Counted from the stretch's first letter, positions 15,333 through 26,230 are shown. The stretch: 64,000 nt of DNA from Prevotella merdae (GCF_900290275.1 NZ_LT985324.1:354601-418600); one strand, 5' to 3'. Program-made: numbers and translations. The notes: generated by a model from the sequence alone, not told the origin.

Positions 15333-16077
15333 ACCTATATTTAGTTCTCGCTAAGGCATAGCTTTCTTCTTCTTTGTCCAGGAGTTCTTCGGTAGGGATA
15401 TAACTGCTGCCGAGAGCAATAAACGTAAGATTGAAGAACAACAAGGCAAGCAATACGGCAGGACCTACTATATATAATAAGGTGGTAGAACAGATGGCAA
15501 CTGGCATAGCGAGAACTGCGAGCCATAGAATGATTACACTTGCTCGGGAATATCTTACGTAAGGCAACAAATCCGTTGCCGCCATTGTCTCCAACATATT
15601 TTTACGCCTAATCATCTCCTGAATAATCATGTATATGCAATAGAAAACACTTACGCAAAACAGAGTCAGCATCAGATAAAGCCCCTCTCTGATATACAGG
15701 CTATGATGAAGACTGATACCCACGCAAAAGACCACAATGATGGCAGCATAAATGCCACTACACATCAGTATCATCTTTCTGAGGTTGGAACGTGTGGCCT
15801 CTATATTGTAGATTCCCATGGAGATAAGCGAAAAACAGGGCGTATAGACGAGAATGTTAACGACAGCCCCAAGACTGTCGTCAGCAGCACGGAAGCCGAA
15901 AACCATCTGTATGACATATTGTATCGCCAATCCTATTAAGGCGACAACAATCATCCATCGTGAATGCTCATATCGCTTGTTCTCCCATCTTACATGCAGA
16001 TGAGAGAGTGCCACGAAGAAGGCATTGACAATCATGAATATGAAACATGCAAACTGAAGAAGATACAATGAGTCCAT
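15301..16077 (-). CDS. Membrane half of a split AraC-type regulator
   Basis: 258 residues with seven or so hydrophobic helices (for example FACFIFMIVNAFFVALSHL, ILVYTPCFSLISMGIY, SVIILWLAVLAMPVAICSTT, GPAVLLALLFFNLTFIALGS). The real coding sequence ends at KYRYG; the remaining TFCQAV tail is out of frame after the G run. Membrane-anchored AraC proteins of this layout are common next to fimbrial operons in Bacteroidales. Fimbrial control is inferred from position. Confidence 0.75.
   Translation of the reverse strand: MDSLYLLQFACFIFMIVNAFFVALSHLHVRWENKRYEHSRWMIVVALIGLAIQYVIQMVFGFRAADDSLGAVVNILVYTPCFSLISMGIYNIEATRSNLRKMILMCSGIYAAIIVVFCVGISLHHSLYIREGLYLMLTLFCVSVFYCIYMIIQEMIRRKNMLETMAATDLLPYVRYSRASVIILWLAVLAMPVAICSTTLLYIVGPAVLLALLFFNLTFIALGSSYIPTEELLDKEEESYALARTKYRYGGGTFCQAV
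15323..15330 (-). repeat. Run of eight G (coding strand) at the split
   Basis: Eight consecutive C on the plus strand, read as G8 in the gene. Seven G restores the full-length reading frame (TAT GGG GGG GCA CAT); eight gives a stop soon after. The site fits slipped-strand phase variation. A sequencing error in the homopolymer is the main alternative. Confidence 0.7.
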
Positions 16078-16117
16078 AGGTTTCTTGTTTTCACACTTGC
16101 TGAAGTGGAATATATAA

Positions 16118-16160
16118 TGTGTTCAAAATCCATAATAAGATAATGTGGATTTTGAACACA
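16118..16160 (-). terminator. Inverted repeat downstream of trmD
   Basis: TGTGTTCAAAATCCA and TGGATTTTGAACACA form a perfect 15-bp stem with a 13-base loop, beginning 17 bases past the trmD stop on the minus strand. The minus-strand sequence after it is AT-rich (ATTATATATT). It could instead be an operator for the regulator starting at 16,077. Confidence 0.55.
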
Positions 16161-16176
16161 TAAGTCTTGTGTGGTT

Positions 16177-16854
16177 TTATTTCTCAAGCAGGTCGGGTCG
16201 CAAGCGCTGCGTACGCTCCATGGCTTGTTCCATTTCCCAATTCTTTATCTTTGCCTCGTTGCCGCTAAGCAATATATCGGGTACTTTCCATCCCTTGTAG
16301 TCGGCAGGGCGTGTGTAGATAGGAGCAGATAGCATGTCGTCCTGGAAACAATCGCTTAGGGCGCTCTGCTCGTCGCCTATAACACCCGGCACAATACGTA
16401 CAATGGCATCTGCCATAACGGCAGCAGCAAGCTCGCCACCAGTGAGCACATAGTCGCCAATTGAAATCTCTCGTGTGATAAGATGGTCGCGCACACGCTG
16501 GTCTATACCTTTATAATGTCCGCATAGTATGATGATGTTGCCCTTCATCGAAAGATCGTTGGCAACATGCTGGTCAAACTTCTCGCCATCAGGCGATGTG
16601 AATATCACCTCGTCGTAATCGCGTTCGGCCTTTAAAGCAGAAATACAGCGGTCGATAGGTTCGCATTGCATCACCATACCCGCAAATCCTCCATAAGGAT
16701 AGTCGTCAACACGGCGCCACTTATCTGCCGAATAGTCGCGCAAGTTGTGTAGATGAATCTCGGCGAGACCCTTCTTTTGAGCGCGTGCAAGTATCGATTC
16801 GTTTATAAAGCCCTCAAGCATTTCGGGCAATACGGTTATAATATCTATTCTCAT
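16177..16854 (-). CDS. trmD: tRNA (guanine-N1)-methyltransferase TrmD
   Basis: 225 residues. TrmD methylates G37 of tRNAs that read CNN codons, which prevents frameshifting. It starts [20 protein letters not shown]. The SAM-binding trefoil knot shows in [10 protein letters not shown] and [14 protein letters not shown], and [17 protein letters not shown] is the usual N-terminal loop. The length is normal for the family. It is a single gene on the minus strand, divergent from thrS, with its stop followed by a hairpin. Confidence 0.97.
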   Translation of the reverse strand: MRIDIITVLPEMLEGFINESILARAQKKGLAEIHLHNLRDYSADKWRRVDDYPYGGFAGMVMQCEPIDRCISALKAERDYDEVIFTSPDGEKFDQHVANDLSMKGNIIILCGHYKGIDQRVRDHLITREISIGDYVLTGGELAAAVMADAIVRIVPGVIGDEQSALSDCFQDDMLSAPIYTRPADYKGWKVPDILLSGNEAKIKNWEMEQAMERTQRLRPDLLEK

Positions 16855-16915
16855 AGGTGCAAAATTACATAATTTCGGTCATTCAGCAAAGAAAACATGA
16901 AAATAACCACGTTTA

Positions 16916-16948
16916 TTTTTGCCTAGTCTTTTTATTTAGTTATCTTTG
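16916..16948 (+). promoter_or_regulatory. thrS promoter
   Basis: TTTTTG (16,916-16,921), a 19-base spacer and TATCTTTG (16,941-16,948) fit the Bacteroidales -33/-7 consensus exactly. The leader would be about 25 nt. Confidence 0.75.
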
Positions 16949-16978
16949 CACCAACTTTGATAAAAAAACTAATTTGTT

Positions 16979-18931
16979 ATGGTTAAAATCACATTTCCTG
17001 ATGGCTCAGTTCGTGAATACGAGCAGGGCGTGACGGGGTTACAAATCGCCGAGAGTATTTCACCGGCTCTCGCTCGCAACGTTGTATCTTGCGGTGTTAA
17101 TGGTGAAACAGTGGAGCTTAATCGTCCTATCAACGAGGACGCTACAATCGCCCTTTACAGATTTGAGGACGAAGAGGGTAAGCACACATTCTGGCACACA
17201 TCTGCCCACCTTCTTGCCGAGGCTCTTAAGGAGCTTTATCCTGGCATACAGTTTGGATTTGGTCCGGCTGTGGAAAACGGTTTCTTCTACGACGTAATGC
17301 CTAAGGAAGGCGACGTCATCTCCGAGAACGACTTCCCGAAGATAGAGGCAAAGATGAAGGAACTCGCCAAGAAGAACGAGCCAGTTGTTCGTCGTGAGGT
17401 TCCTAAGGCTGAGGCTTTGGCCGAATTCAAGGCTGATGGTCAGGCTTACAAGTGTGAGCACATTGAGCAGGATCTTGAGGATGGCTCAATTTCTACATAC
17501 ACTCAGGGCAACTTCACCGACCTTTGTCGTGGCCCGCACCTTATGAGTACTGGTGCTATCAAGGCTGTTAAGATTACAAGTGTTGCTGGTGCTTTCTGGC
17601 GCGGAGACGCTAAGCGCGACCAGATGACACGTATCTATGGCATCTCTTTCCCTAAGAAGAGCATGCTGGATGAGTATCTGCAGATGCTTGAGGAGGCTAA
17701 GAAGCGCGACCATCGTAAGATTGGCAAGGAGATGGAACTATTTATGTTCTCTGAGCGTGTAGGTAAGGGTTTGCCTATATGGTTGCCTAAGGGTACCGAT
17801 CTTCGCCTTCGTCTTCAGGACTTGCTGCGCAAGCTCCTTAAGCCTTACAACTATCAGGAGGTTATCACTCCGGGTATTGGTGGCAAGAGCCTTTATGTAA
17901 CATCAGGCCACTACGCTCATTATGGCAAGGATGCTTTCCAGCCTATCCACACACCAGAGGAGGACGAGGAGTATATGCTCAAGCCTATGAACTGTCCTCA
18001 CCACTGCGAGGTCTTCGCACGCAAGCCACGTTCGTACAAGGATCTGCCTTTGCGTATCGCCGAGTTTGGTACTGTGTTCCGCTATGAGAAGAGTGGCGAG
18101 TTGCACGGACTTACACGTGTGCGCACCTTTACTCAGGACGATGCTCACCTCTTTGTACGTCCAGAGCAGGTAAGACAGGAGTTTGAGAACATCATCGACA
18201 TCATTCTCAAGGTGTTCAGCATCTTTGGTTTCAACAACTACGAGGCACAGATCTCGCTCCACGATCCTAAGGATACCGAGAAGTATATTGGTAGCGAGGA
18301 GATTTGGGCTGAATCAGAGAATGCTATCCGCGAGGCTTGTCGCGAGAAGGGCCTTGAGGTACACGAGGAAGTAGGCGAGGCTGCTTTCTATGGTCCTAAG
18401 CTCGACTTCATGGTTAAGGATGCTATTGGTCGTCGTTGGCAGCTTGGTACAATCCAGGTTGACTACAACTTGCCACAGCGCTTTAAGCTGGAGTATACAG
18501 CTGAGGATAACTCTAAGCAGACACCTGTAATGATTCACCGTGCACCGTTTGGTTCACTGGAGCGTTTCACAGCTGTGCTTATTGAGCATACAGCAGGTCA
18601 TTTCCCATTGTGGCTTACACCAGACCAGGTGGCTATCCTGCCTATCTCGGAGAAGTACAACGAGTATGCTAAGGAGGTACAGAAGTTCTTCGACAAGCAG
18701 GGTGTACGTGCACTTGTAGACGACCGCAACGAGAAGATTGGCCGCAAGATTCGCGACAACGAGCTCAAGCGTGTGCCTTACATGGTAGTAGTAGGTGAGA
18801 AGGAAGCAGCCGAGGGTCTTGTTTCTATGCGTAAGCAAGGTGGCGGCGAGCAGGCTACTATGACTAAGGAGGAGTTTGCTAAGCGCATCAACGACGAGGT
18901 TGCCGAGCAGCTCAAAGCAGCTGAGGAGTAA
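16979..18931 (+). CDS. thrS: Threonyl-tRNA synthetase
   Basis: 650 residues, a normal length. Domains in order: TGS (about 1-60, [20 protein letters not shown]), editing domain with HTSAH (about 73-77) and CRGPH, class II catalytic core with MNCPHHC binding zinc and ATP, and a C-terminal anticodon-binding domain ([20 protein letters not shown]). It charges tRNA-Thr and edits Ser-tRNA-Thr. Its codon use is notably enriched in GAG, AAG and GCT, as expected for a highly expressed gene. It is monocistronic, with a clear promoter before and a 19-bp hairpin after. Confidence 0.98.
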   Translation: MVKITFPDGSVREYEQGVTGLQIAESISPALARNVVSCGVNGETVELNRPINEDATIALYRFEDEEGKHTFWHTSAHLLAEALKELYPGIQFGFGPAVENGFFYDVMPKEGDVISENDFPKIEAKMKELAKKNEPVVRREVPKAEALAEFKADGQAYKCEHIEQDLEDGSISTYTQGNFTDLCRGPHLMSTGAIKAVKITSVAGAFWRGDAKRDQMTRIYGISFPKKSMLDEYLQMLEEAKKRDHRKIGKEMELFMFSERVGKGLPIWLPKGTDLRLRLQDLLRKLLKPYNYQEVITPGIGGKSLYVTSGHYAHYGKDAFQPIHTPEEDEEYMLKPMNCPHHCEVFARKPRSYKDLPLRIAEFGTVFRYEKSGELHGLTRVRTFTQDDAHLFVRPEQVRQEFENIIDIILKVFSIFGFNNYEAQISLHDPKDTEKYIGSEEIWAESENAIREACREKGLEVHEEVGEAAFYGPKLDFMVKDAIGRRWQLGTIQVDYNLPQRFKLEYTAEDNSKQTPVMIHRAPFGSLERFTAVLIEHTAGHFPLWLTPDQVAILPISEKYNEYAKEVQKFFDKQGVRALVDDRNEKIGRKIRDNELKRVPYMVVVGEKEAAEGLVSMRKQGGGEQATMTKEEFAKRINDEVAEQLKAAEE

Positions 18932-18958
18932 TACTTAAAGTATACCTACATAAAATTG

Positions 18959-19003
18959 ACGGGGATTAACAACTTGATGATTTGTCAAGTTGTTAATCCC
19001 CGT
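18959..19003. terminator. Bidirectional terminator between thrS and the Fur-family gene
   Basis: ACGGGGATTAACAACTTGA and TCAAGTTGTTAATCCCCGT pair perfectly over 19 bp with a 7-base loop. The two flanking genes converge, so it can serve both. T tracts are weak. Confidence 0.75.
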
Positions 19004-19019
19004 TGATTGTATAGATGTA

Positions 19020-19439
19020 TTACTTTGCTTTGCACTCTGCGCATACTCCCTTAATAACAAACGACATGGCATGTGCCTCAAACCCTTCCGGCAATTGTAC
19101 ATCTGGCATTTGCGCATCTTCCAAGCAAAACGAACGTTGGCATATCTCGCAATAGAAGTGTATATGATTTTCGTCGTGCTTGCATGGACCATGATGTCCG
19201 CATAGCTCGTAATTTAGCAAACCACGTCCGTCCTCGAACGAGTGTACAACCTCATGTTCAAGAAACAATGTCAGCACACGGAATATGCTCGACTTGTCCA
19301 TAGACAGTAGTTTCATTTCTAATGCCTTCAAGCTCATAGGTCGATTGGCCTCGTGCAGAGCTTTTAGCACTAATATTCTGTTGGCAGTAGGTTTTACTCC
19401 TTTGCTTGCCAAATGCTCAACTATTTCGTTTCTGTTCAT
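19020..19439 (-). CDS. Fur-family metal-dependent repressor
   Basis: 139 residues. Winged helix at the N-terminus (HLASKGVKPTANRILVLKAL; MDKSSIFRVLTLFLEHEVVH) and a metal-binding C-terminal part with HHGPCKHDENHIHFYCEICQ and a final CAEC. Two Cys pairs (CEIC and CAEC) form the structural zinc site. Which metal it senses (Fe, Zn or Mn) or whether it is a peroxide sensor cannot be told. Its promoter was not resolved. Confidence 0.9.
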   Translation of the reverse strand: MNRNEIVEHLASKGVKPTANRILVLKALHEANRPMSLKALEMKLLSMDKSSIFRVLTLFLEHEVVHSFEDGRGLLNYELCGHHGPCKHDENHIHFYCEICQRSFCLEDAQMPDVQLPEGFEAHAMSFVIKGVCAECKAK

Positions 19440-19645
19440 ATCTTTTATTTTCTATACCTTATTATATATAATGTATTGAACGATCTTCTTTAAATATGCA
19501 ACTTGCAAAAGTAGGATAAATAAATCCACTTGTAAAAGTAACAATAATAAATCTAAATCTCATCTATTTTGGTGTCTTTAACCTTATGCTATGTCTATTT
19601 ATGCATAACAAGATGGATAAGGCAGAGTTTTCCCAATTCTTCTAT

Positions 19646-21685
19646 TCAGAATTTCCACTTCACTTGTATGTCCATATCAGTTTTCCATGAGCTGTTGATT
19701 TGTTGATACGAACTTGATATCACGTCGCGGTCGAAGTATTTGGTGGTTCCCACCTTACCTATTATAATAAGGCTATTGCCAATACTACCCCTTACGAACA
19801 AGGCTCCGCGCATGCCCTCGCCGTAATACATCGGGAAGTTGAAACTGTATAATGTGCTGCGCTCGTAGGCATAAATGCGCGAGTTGTAGTCTTGCGTATT
19901 GAAATATCCAACGTTTACGGCTACGGTTATAGCATCATGGTTATATCCAATAGTTTGCATAATCATACCACCGCAACTGTTCTCCAAGCCTTGCATACCA
20001 GATGGAAATACCGCGTATGCTCCGTCTATTTGAGTTTTGGCATTGAAATGTTTGCCATTGTATGCCAATGACAGGCGCGCACGATGCTCGGTTTTGTTTA
20101 TAAGTATCTTCTTTTTTGTTGTCTCGGCATTGTTATAGTCTTGTTGTCTTATTCGCAGACGATATCGTGTAGACAATGTAAGGCGCCTTGACATGGTATA
20201 GGTGGTTTGTAGCATGTTGTCCCATGAGTGTGATGTTTTGGATGCAGTGTATCGTGCCCAAGGAAAGTAGGCATAGTCAGAGTAGGCAAGTATAGATAGT
20301 CGGCTTAGTGGCGACCATTTAGCTCCGAGGTATATTCCACTCTCGTTTTGCACCTTGCCTCCGTCGCTGAACGATGAACTAAAGAGCGAATAGTATCGGT
20401 ATGAATAGAAACGTTGTATGGCTGTGAGAGTAAGCGAAGAACAAGCTTTAAGCGAAATGCTGTTAATTGTAGCTATCGCTCCCTCGTTGTTAAGAGCCGT
20501 TTCGCCGTTGATGTTAAGCCAGCTGTTTATGAATCCGTAGTCGATGCTGCCGTTGTAGAAACTCTTTCCTTTAGGGTCGTATAGGCGGAACAGTTGCGAT
20601 GTGTTGGGATGCAATTCGCGGTTGTATGTTGTGTATATGGTGTTGGCACCAAGATGCAGTCCATAGTTTTGCCAGCGTATAGCAGCGCCGGTTGTCCATT
20701 GTGCCGAGTTGTGCTTGCGTCGTATTTCGCTTATGGTACGGTGGTAACCAGTATGCAGCAGCGTGCGTATTGAGCCGTCTTCGTTAAGAGTGGCATCTAT
20801 CTTGCGGTAGGATGCAAATGCCGTGATGTCCGTATGCTTGCCAAGTGCAATTGTTGCCGCAGTGCCTTGCAGATAGTAGGCATCAGAGCGTGAGGCGTTT
20901 GGTGATATGTTGTTGGTGGAAGATGAGAACACAAGCGATGTAGTTTTGCCAAGTGCAAAACCTGTATTCATAATAAGCCCCATACCAAGTCGAACCTTGT
21001 ATTGTCCGAGTGCGAGTGTCTTCAGACATCCAAGTTTTCGAGCAATGGCATAATAAGCATAATGGTCGTAACCCATATTGTTGCCGTTGGCGAAGAAAGG
21101 CTCTCCGGCATCTTGCGCCCCCGTTATACCCGCTTGTACATACCTTCCAAACTTGAATGTGTAGCGCATCCAATGTTTGTATTGATATCCCAGGTAGCCG
21201 CTGCGGTCGCCCTTTCTCTCGTAGAACGGAATGCTTGCTGTGGCAACAAGTTCGTGTTTGCCATATTTGAGTATGTCTTTTACATCGGGAAATTGCTTGT
21301 CTTTCTTCTCGTTGCCAATAAATACAAAGCATTGCAGCATATTAAGGCGCACAGGGTCGAGCGTTTGAAGCATGGACAATTCGCCCATTGATTGCAGCGG
21401 ACGATAGCGGTCGAGATATTCGGTAAGCTCCTCTATCTGTGTAGAGTTAAGAAAGGAGAGTTGCTTAAGATCATCGGCTGTGGCTGTGTTTAGGTTGATA
21501 GGCGAGGCCTCGAGCTCGCACAGGCGTTCGTACATATCCTCCATGTTGTTGTCCTCTATATCATCGTAGTCGGCAATTTGCTCAAAGTATTGTTGCCATT
21601 GGTTTTTTGGTTGGTCGGCATATTGGGCAAATGCTGGCGCGTGTAAGGAGAGGAGGAGTAGGAGAGTGACATTGAGTTTTTTCAT
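19646..21685 (-). CDS. Helix-hairpin-helix outer-membrane beta-barrel-like protein
   Basis: 679 residues with a signal peptide (LLLLLSLHAPAFAQ). After a short acidic linker come ComEA-like helix-hairpin-helix units (ASPINLNTATADDLKQLSFL and YRPLQSMGELSMLQTLDPVR, about 55-110). The remaining about 540 residues are aromatic-rich alternating strands (YSYRYYSLFSSSFSDGGKVQ), ending KVKWKF, a typical outer-membrane strand with terminal Phe. The architecture is common in Bacteroidales but its role is not established. It lies about 77 bases past the TamB-like gene and may share its transcript. Confidence 0.75.
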   Translation of the reverse strand: MKKLNVTLLLLLSLHAPAFAQYADQPKNQWQQYFEQIADYDDIEDNNMEDMYERLCELEASPINLNTATADDLKQLSFLNSTQIEELTEYLDRYRPLQSMGELSMLQTLDPVRLNMLQCFVFIGNEKKDKQFPDVKDILKYGKHELVATASIPFYERKGDRSGYLGYQYKHWMRYTFKFGRYVQAGITGAQDAGEPFFANGNNMGYDHYAYYAIARKLGCLKTLALGQYKVRLGMGLIMNTGFALGKTTSLVFSSSTNNISPNASRSDAYYLQGTAATIALGKHTDITAFASYRKIDATLNEDGSIRTLLHTGYHRTISEIRRKHNSAQWTTGAAIRWQNYGLHLGANTIYTTYNRELHPNTSQLFRLYDPKGKSFYNGSIDYGFINSWLNINGETALNNEGAIATINSISLKACSSLTLTAIQRFYSYRYYSLFSSSFSDGGKVQNESGIYLGAKWSPLSRLSILAYSDYAYFPWARYTASKTSHSWDNMLQTTYTMSRRLTLSTRYRLRIRQQDYNNAETTKKKILINKTEHRARLSLAYNGKHFNAKTQIDGAYAVFPSGMQGLENSCGGMIMQTIGYNHDAITVAVNVGYFNTQDYNSRIYAYERSTLYSFNFPMYYGEGMRGALFVRGSIGNSLIIIGKVGTTKYFDRDVISSSYQQINSSWKTDMDIQVKWKF

Positions 21686-21761
21686 AGTGTATGTAGTTTT
21701 ATTTATAGCTAAAGATAGGATAGAGGGGGTGTTATGGAAGTACGGTTTTAAGCCGTACTTC

Positions 21762-24700
21762 CTATTTTTTTGTTTTCTCCTTCTTTCTCCAGAAGAAGAG
21801 GTCGGATATTCTGGTGAAGTCCTTCTTCATTATAACACCCAAGCCTTGCGTGTTAAGACTGTTGCGTGTAAAGTAGCGGTCGTTGGTCTTGTTGTACACG
21901 TTTATGGCAAGGTTGCCGTTAGGGAATAGCAGATACTTAATGTCGAAGTCGCCAATAAAGCTTGTTGTAGCATTGGCATTGTCACGATAGCCAAACTGTC
22001 CGTTAAAGAGCAGTCGGTTGTTAAGTAAGCTACCCGACAGCATACCCTCGTATTCGGCATTGTTGAATCCCTCGGTACCTGTAGATATGTTGGCGCCAAA
22101 GTTCCAATTGCTGCTGTTTATAACGTTGCTAAGCACGCTGTTGAGTTGCTGACTGATTGTGCCGCTCAAGAAACTCTGCATTGCCAGTGATGTTTGGCTG
22201 TATTGAGGAGTCTCGCCTGTGGCATTGTTGTTATTGTTCTGTGCCATGAATCTTCCCACGGCAAGTAGGTAGAGCACCTGCTGGTTCTTTTCCTCCTCTG
22301 CATTGAGAAGGCTATATACCATCTGCTTTATGTCGTTCGACATGTTAGGCATATCCAAGTCGAAATCTACTTTTGGCGAGTTTGGGTTGCCCGTGATGTT
22401 CATCAGACAGTTTACACGCACATTGTTGTTAGAGAACGAGCGTCCGATGTTAAGGTCGGCAAGGCTAACGCTGTTGAGAACGTATAAGGCCTTAAGGTTG
22501 AGTGCTGCGTTGTATGGGTCGCCACCAAACGATATAGAGCCTCCCTTCTGGAATGTAAAGTCCTTCTTTATGATGTTCTGAATGGTAAGTTTGTACACTC
22601 CATGGTCAACAATATAGTTGCCATATATGTCGAACGAGCCTTTATTGAAATAGGATGCGCGCAACACACCGTCGCCATTAAGGGTGATATAGTCGCCTGT
22701 CTTCTCGTCCATAATCAACTTAAGCGTGGCGTTGGGGTTGCAGTTGATAAGGAAGTTGAGCCTTATGTTAGTCGATATGTCCACCTTATTATTATGTTCG
22801 GTGTCGGTAGAGTCGGTTTCCTCCACATTGTTGTCCTTCCATGTAATAAAGTCGGTAGAGCCAATCGACGATTGGTCTGCAGCATTGTATACCAGTATAC
22901 TGTTCTTTTCGGGCACAGCATCAATGTCGATAACCACTTCACCGCTCTTGCCCTTTATATCGCAATCGCCAGTGACATATGCAGTACCATAGAATGTATT
23001 GTCGCCAAACGAATGTGTGTCGTAGGCAAGAAGGTTCTTTGCCTTAACCTTAAGCGCGTACGACAGATTGGTTAAGTGTTTATGGTATATGCTGCCAGTC
23101 ATAATGCCAATATTGCCGTTGCGGTCGTATAAGGTGTCGCCTTTGAACTTAATCTCATCCGGAACGAATGTTACCGAGTCGCCTCGCATCCAATAGGTGG
23201 TGTTAAGTGCCGACAAACGAACCGAACCGTCTACAACAGCTTTGCCTACAAGATTGATGTTGTTAAGCGGACCAACAACATTGACGTTGCCGTTGATATC
23301 AGCATTGACGTTGTCCATAAACGAGCCGCAGAAGCTCTCCATAAATTCGGCTCTTGTGCGGTGTGCGTCAATAGCCAAGTCTATATAGTTGTGCTTGGGC
23401 GATACATATCCGTTTATGTCGGTCCAACGGTTGTCTTCGTCTTTAGCCACAGCATTAATCTCTATGTTTCCCTCTTCGTGATTGTAGCCAACATTGGCAT
23501 ATAGCGTGCCCATGCGACCCGTCTCAAACTTGAAGTCCTTAACTATTACATCGGCAGAAAGCAATGGTTTCTCACTGAAGGCACCTGCTATGCGTGCCTC
23601 GCCCGACGCCATGCCTAAGAAATCTACCGAATGGAAGTTGACAAGATTAAGCACGTAGCTAACATCTATATCGTTAAGTGTAACGAGCAGCGAGTCATTC
23701 TCGCTCTTCGTGGCAGTGCCGTTGATGGCAAGCATTTGGTTGTCGTGACTAACAGAGAAGCTATTTACCTGAAGTTTGTTCTTGCTGTATATTATCGAAG
23801 ATGGTGCTACGTGCCATGTAGTATCGCCAATTGTAGCGCGTGATGGCAGCACATCGATGTATGCCGTAGATACACCCTCCTCGTCCTTGGCAAATACTGT
23901 ACTGGAATTGATAATGCCTTTAAGCGGATGACGCTCGTTGTTGCTGAAGCTAAGCGACGTATTTAGATGGTTGTCGGATGCGCCCGCGTTAAGGTGCAAA
24001 GCCATATACTTGCCTCTGTCGGCAAGTTTCTTGATGCGGATATCTGCCTTTAATGTGTCGCTTGGTGACTCTACATTGACAAAGGCATCGCTGAATCGAT
24101 TGCCGTTGAATGTGAATGACGGCACATCGCACCATAGGTTTATCTTCTCGTTTTTGTCGTCAATCTCGCCACTTATGTTTAGCGGGCGGTGTATCTCAAG
24201 AGGAATTCCAAGTAGGCGGTTCATCCATTCGGTGCTGTTGAGCGACGCGTTAATGGTGAAGTCATTAAACTCTCGTTGCGGCTTATGTGTAAGTCCGGGT
24301 ATGGTAGGCAGTTTTGCTGCCACCATATTGAGCACACTTCTAACGATAGTGTTATAGCTAAAGTGTCCGTTGATGTTGATAGTTCCAAAGTCGCTGTCAA
24401 CATCAAGGAAGTGGTTGCCGTTGTTGTATCCGGTCTTAACCGATACATTATTAATATTGTATTCGGTTTCGGGACCACGCATGGCGAAGTCGTGTAGCTC
24501 TATAGATCCGTCAGCATTATTGATGTCACTGCCCTTTATGTCGCATGCAATATTGGCAGCGAAAGCTGTTTGTTGCCATTTGTCTGTAAGGCGCAATGTA
24601 TTCGGCTCAAAGTGTGCAATGTTGGCTTTAAGCTGCAAGTTTGGTTTTGCCCCGTTGTTTACAAATGTTCCAATAGCGGTAAGTTGCACATTTGGATCGT

Positions 24701-26138
24701 CAATGTTGGCCTTGCCTTCAAGTCGCTTGTTGCGATAGGTAGCGTTAAGGTTAAGGCTGCGATATTTGTAACCATTGTAATCGAAATCGTATACACGGCC
24801 TTGTGCTGCGAAATTGTCTTTAGATGAACCATGCACATTGAGATTGGCAGATATGTGTCCAAGCTTGTTGTCGTTGACAAGCGATCCGATGTTGAATCTA
24901 ACCGTCTCCATATGGGCTGTAATTTTGTCGCCTCGCTTGTCGAAAGCCAATGTCAGATTGCCGGGTGATGTATTCAGTTTGCCTTCAGAGGCAATATTCT
25001 TCTTGTCGCCACCAACATAACCGGTAATTTGCACGTTGCCCAAGCGTTCGATTATATTGGGTACATTCTTTCCGGTAGCTACAGCATAGATATTGGATAT
25101 TGCTTGCTGACCGGCCTTGAGTTGGTCGATATTGGTATACCATGATGGGTTGGCAGGATAGTTCTTTACGCCACCATTGGCTACAAGTTGCAGACTGCCG
25201 TCTGTTGTATTGATACTAATCTTGTTTACGGTGAGCGAAGAGCCAGTGCCATTAAATTGTATGTCCAATGCAGGACGCATATTTAGACGGGTAAGTGTAG
25301 GTACAAATACGGCTAAGTCGGATGGAGAAATATAGGGTGCTTTTATGCTTCCATCAAACTGTAGTGTAGGCATTTCTATCTGTCCATTCTTCATTCTGTA
25401 CGAAGCCTGAAGGCTTGGAATTTGAATTAAAGTGGCTGGGAGCTCAAGCTTGAAGTTCTCTATTTTAGTTTTAGTGCGACATGCTATAGCACTGAGGGAT
25501 AATGACTTTAGTTTGAATCCGCAACGTTCGTCAAATGCAATACGCTTAACCTTAACGTTAAGTGAATCGTCGGTAATGCGGTTGATTATGATGTGCGCGC
25601 TTATGTTGCGTGCATTGATGTCGTCGGCAGAGAATTTGCCAGGCCTACTTGGACGTGACAGCACACGATAACTAATCTCACCATTGCGTATGATGAGCGA
25701 GTTGATTTGTAGGTCGAGTGGTGTCTTTTGCTTTGTAGAGTCCTTTGACGCAAGTGCGTCAATAACAAACTGGAAGTTTGGCTTTGCCTCTGGAGTAGCC
25801 TTATATAGATTGGCATGAAGGCCAAAGAACTGAGCCGATGTTATTTCAATTTGTCCGTTGGCAAGTGCCAACAGGTTAATTTTTACCGAAATTCGTGATA
25901 CACGCAGCATTTGCTCGCCATTCTTGTCCTGCATATACGAATCGTCGAGTATAAGGCGATTAATAAAGCCGAGGTCCACTCTGCCTACTTTTACCTTAGT
26001 GCCGAATTTGTCGCATAGAGCATCTGCTACACATCCCCCAATATAAGTCTGAATGGACGGGATGTGCAACAGAATGATAATGGCTGTGTATAGACCTATA
26101 AGGGTCCATATGGTGATGTTTATTATACGTTTGAACAC
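21762..26138 (-). CDS. tamB: TamB-like translocation and assembly protein (DUF490)
   Basis: 1,458 residues from a GTG at 26,138. One N-terminal membrane helix (about 9-28, ITIWTLIGLYTAIIILLHIP) is followed by a very long periplasmic beta-rich body and the C-terminal TamB/DUF490 domain (about 1,000-1,430; GDCDIKGKSGEVVIDID and GSISFGGDPYNAALNLKALY). TamB-type proteins bridge inner and outer membrane and help barrel assembly or lipid transport. No TamA partner is adjacent. Length is normal for Bacteroidales homologues. Confidence 0.88.
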   Translation of the reverse strand: MFKRIINITIWTLIGLYTAIIILLHIPSIQTYIGGCVADALCDKFGTKVKVGRVDLGFINRLILDDSYMQDKNGEQMLRVSRISVKINLLALANGQIEITSAQFFGLHANLYKATPEAKPNFQFVIDALASKDSTKQKTPLDLQINSLIIRNGEISYRVLSRPSRPGKFSADDINARNISAHIIINRITDDSLNVKVKRIAFDERCGFKLKSLSLSAIACRTKTKIENFKLELPATLIQIPSLQASYRMKNGQIEMPTLQFDGSIKAPYISPSDLAVFVPTLTRLNMRPALDIQFNGTGSSLTVNKISINTTDGSLQLVANGGVKNYPANPSWYTNIDQLKAGQQAISNIYAVATGKNVPNIIERLGNVQITGYVGGDKKNIASEGKLNTSPGNLTLAFDKRGDKITAHMETVRFNIGSLVNDNKLGHISANLNVHGSSKDNFAAQGRVYDFDYNGYKYRSLNLNATYRNKRLEGKANIDDPNVQLTAIGTFVNNGAKPNLQLKANIAHFEPNTLRLTDKWQQTAFAANIACDIKGSDINNADGSIELHDFAMRGPETEYNINNVSVKTGYNNGNHFLDVDSDFGTININGHFSYNTIVRSVLNMVAAKLPTIPGLTHKPQREFNDFTINASLNSTEWMNRLLGIPLEIHRPLNISGEIDDKNEKINLWCDVPSFTFNGNRFSDAFVNVESPSDTLKADIRIKKLADRGKYMALHLNAGASDNHLNTSLSFSNNERHPLKGIINSSTVFAKDEEGVSTAYIDVLPSRATIGDTTWHVAPSSIIYSKNKLQVNSFSVSHDNQMLAINGTATKSENDSLLVTLNDIDVSYVLNLVNFHSVDFLGMASGEARIAGAFSEKPLLSADVIVKDFKFETGRMGTLYANVGYNHEEGNIEINAVAKDEDNRWTDINGYVSPKHNYIDLAIDAHRTRAEFMESFCGSFMDNVNADINGNVNVVGPLNNINLVGKAVVDGSVRLSALNTTYWMRGDSVTFVPDEIKFKGDTLYDRNGNIGIMTGSIYHKHLTNLSYALKVKAKNLLAYDTHSFGDNTFYGTAYVTGDCDIKGKSGEVVIDIDAVPEKNSILVYNAADQSSIGSTDFITWKDNNVEETDSTDTEHNNKVDISTNIRLNFLINCNPNATLKLIMDEKTGDYITLNGDGVLRASYFNKGSFDIYGNYIVDHGVYKLTIQNIIKKDFTFQKGGSISFGGDPYNAALNLKALYVLNSVSLADLNIGRSFSNNNVRVNCLMNITGNPNSPKVDFDLDMPNMSNDIKQMVYSLLNAEEEKNQQVLYLLAVGRFMAQNNNNNATGETPQYSQTSLAMQSFLSGTISQQLNSVLSNVINSSNWNFGANISTGTEGFNNAEYEGMLSGSLLNNRLLFNGQFGYRDNANATTSFIGDFDIKYLLFPNGNLAINVYNKTNDRYFTRNSLNTQGLGVIMKKDFTRISDLFFWRKKEKTKK

Positions 26139-26230
26139 GTGGGCTTCTTATGATTCGTTTTTATCCTGCTGTTTGTATCATGTCGAAAAGACGTACAAAG
26201 TTACGGAAAAACATTGAGAATGACAAATCT

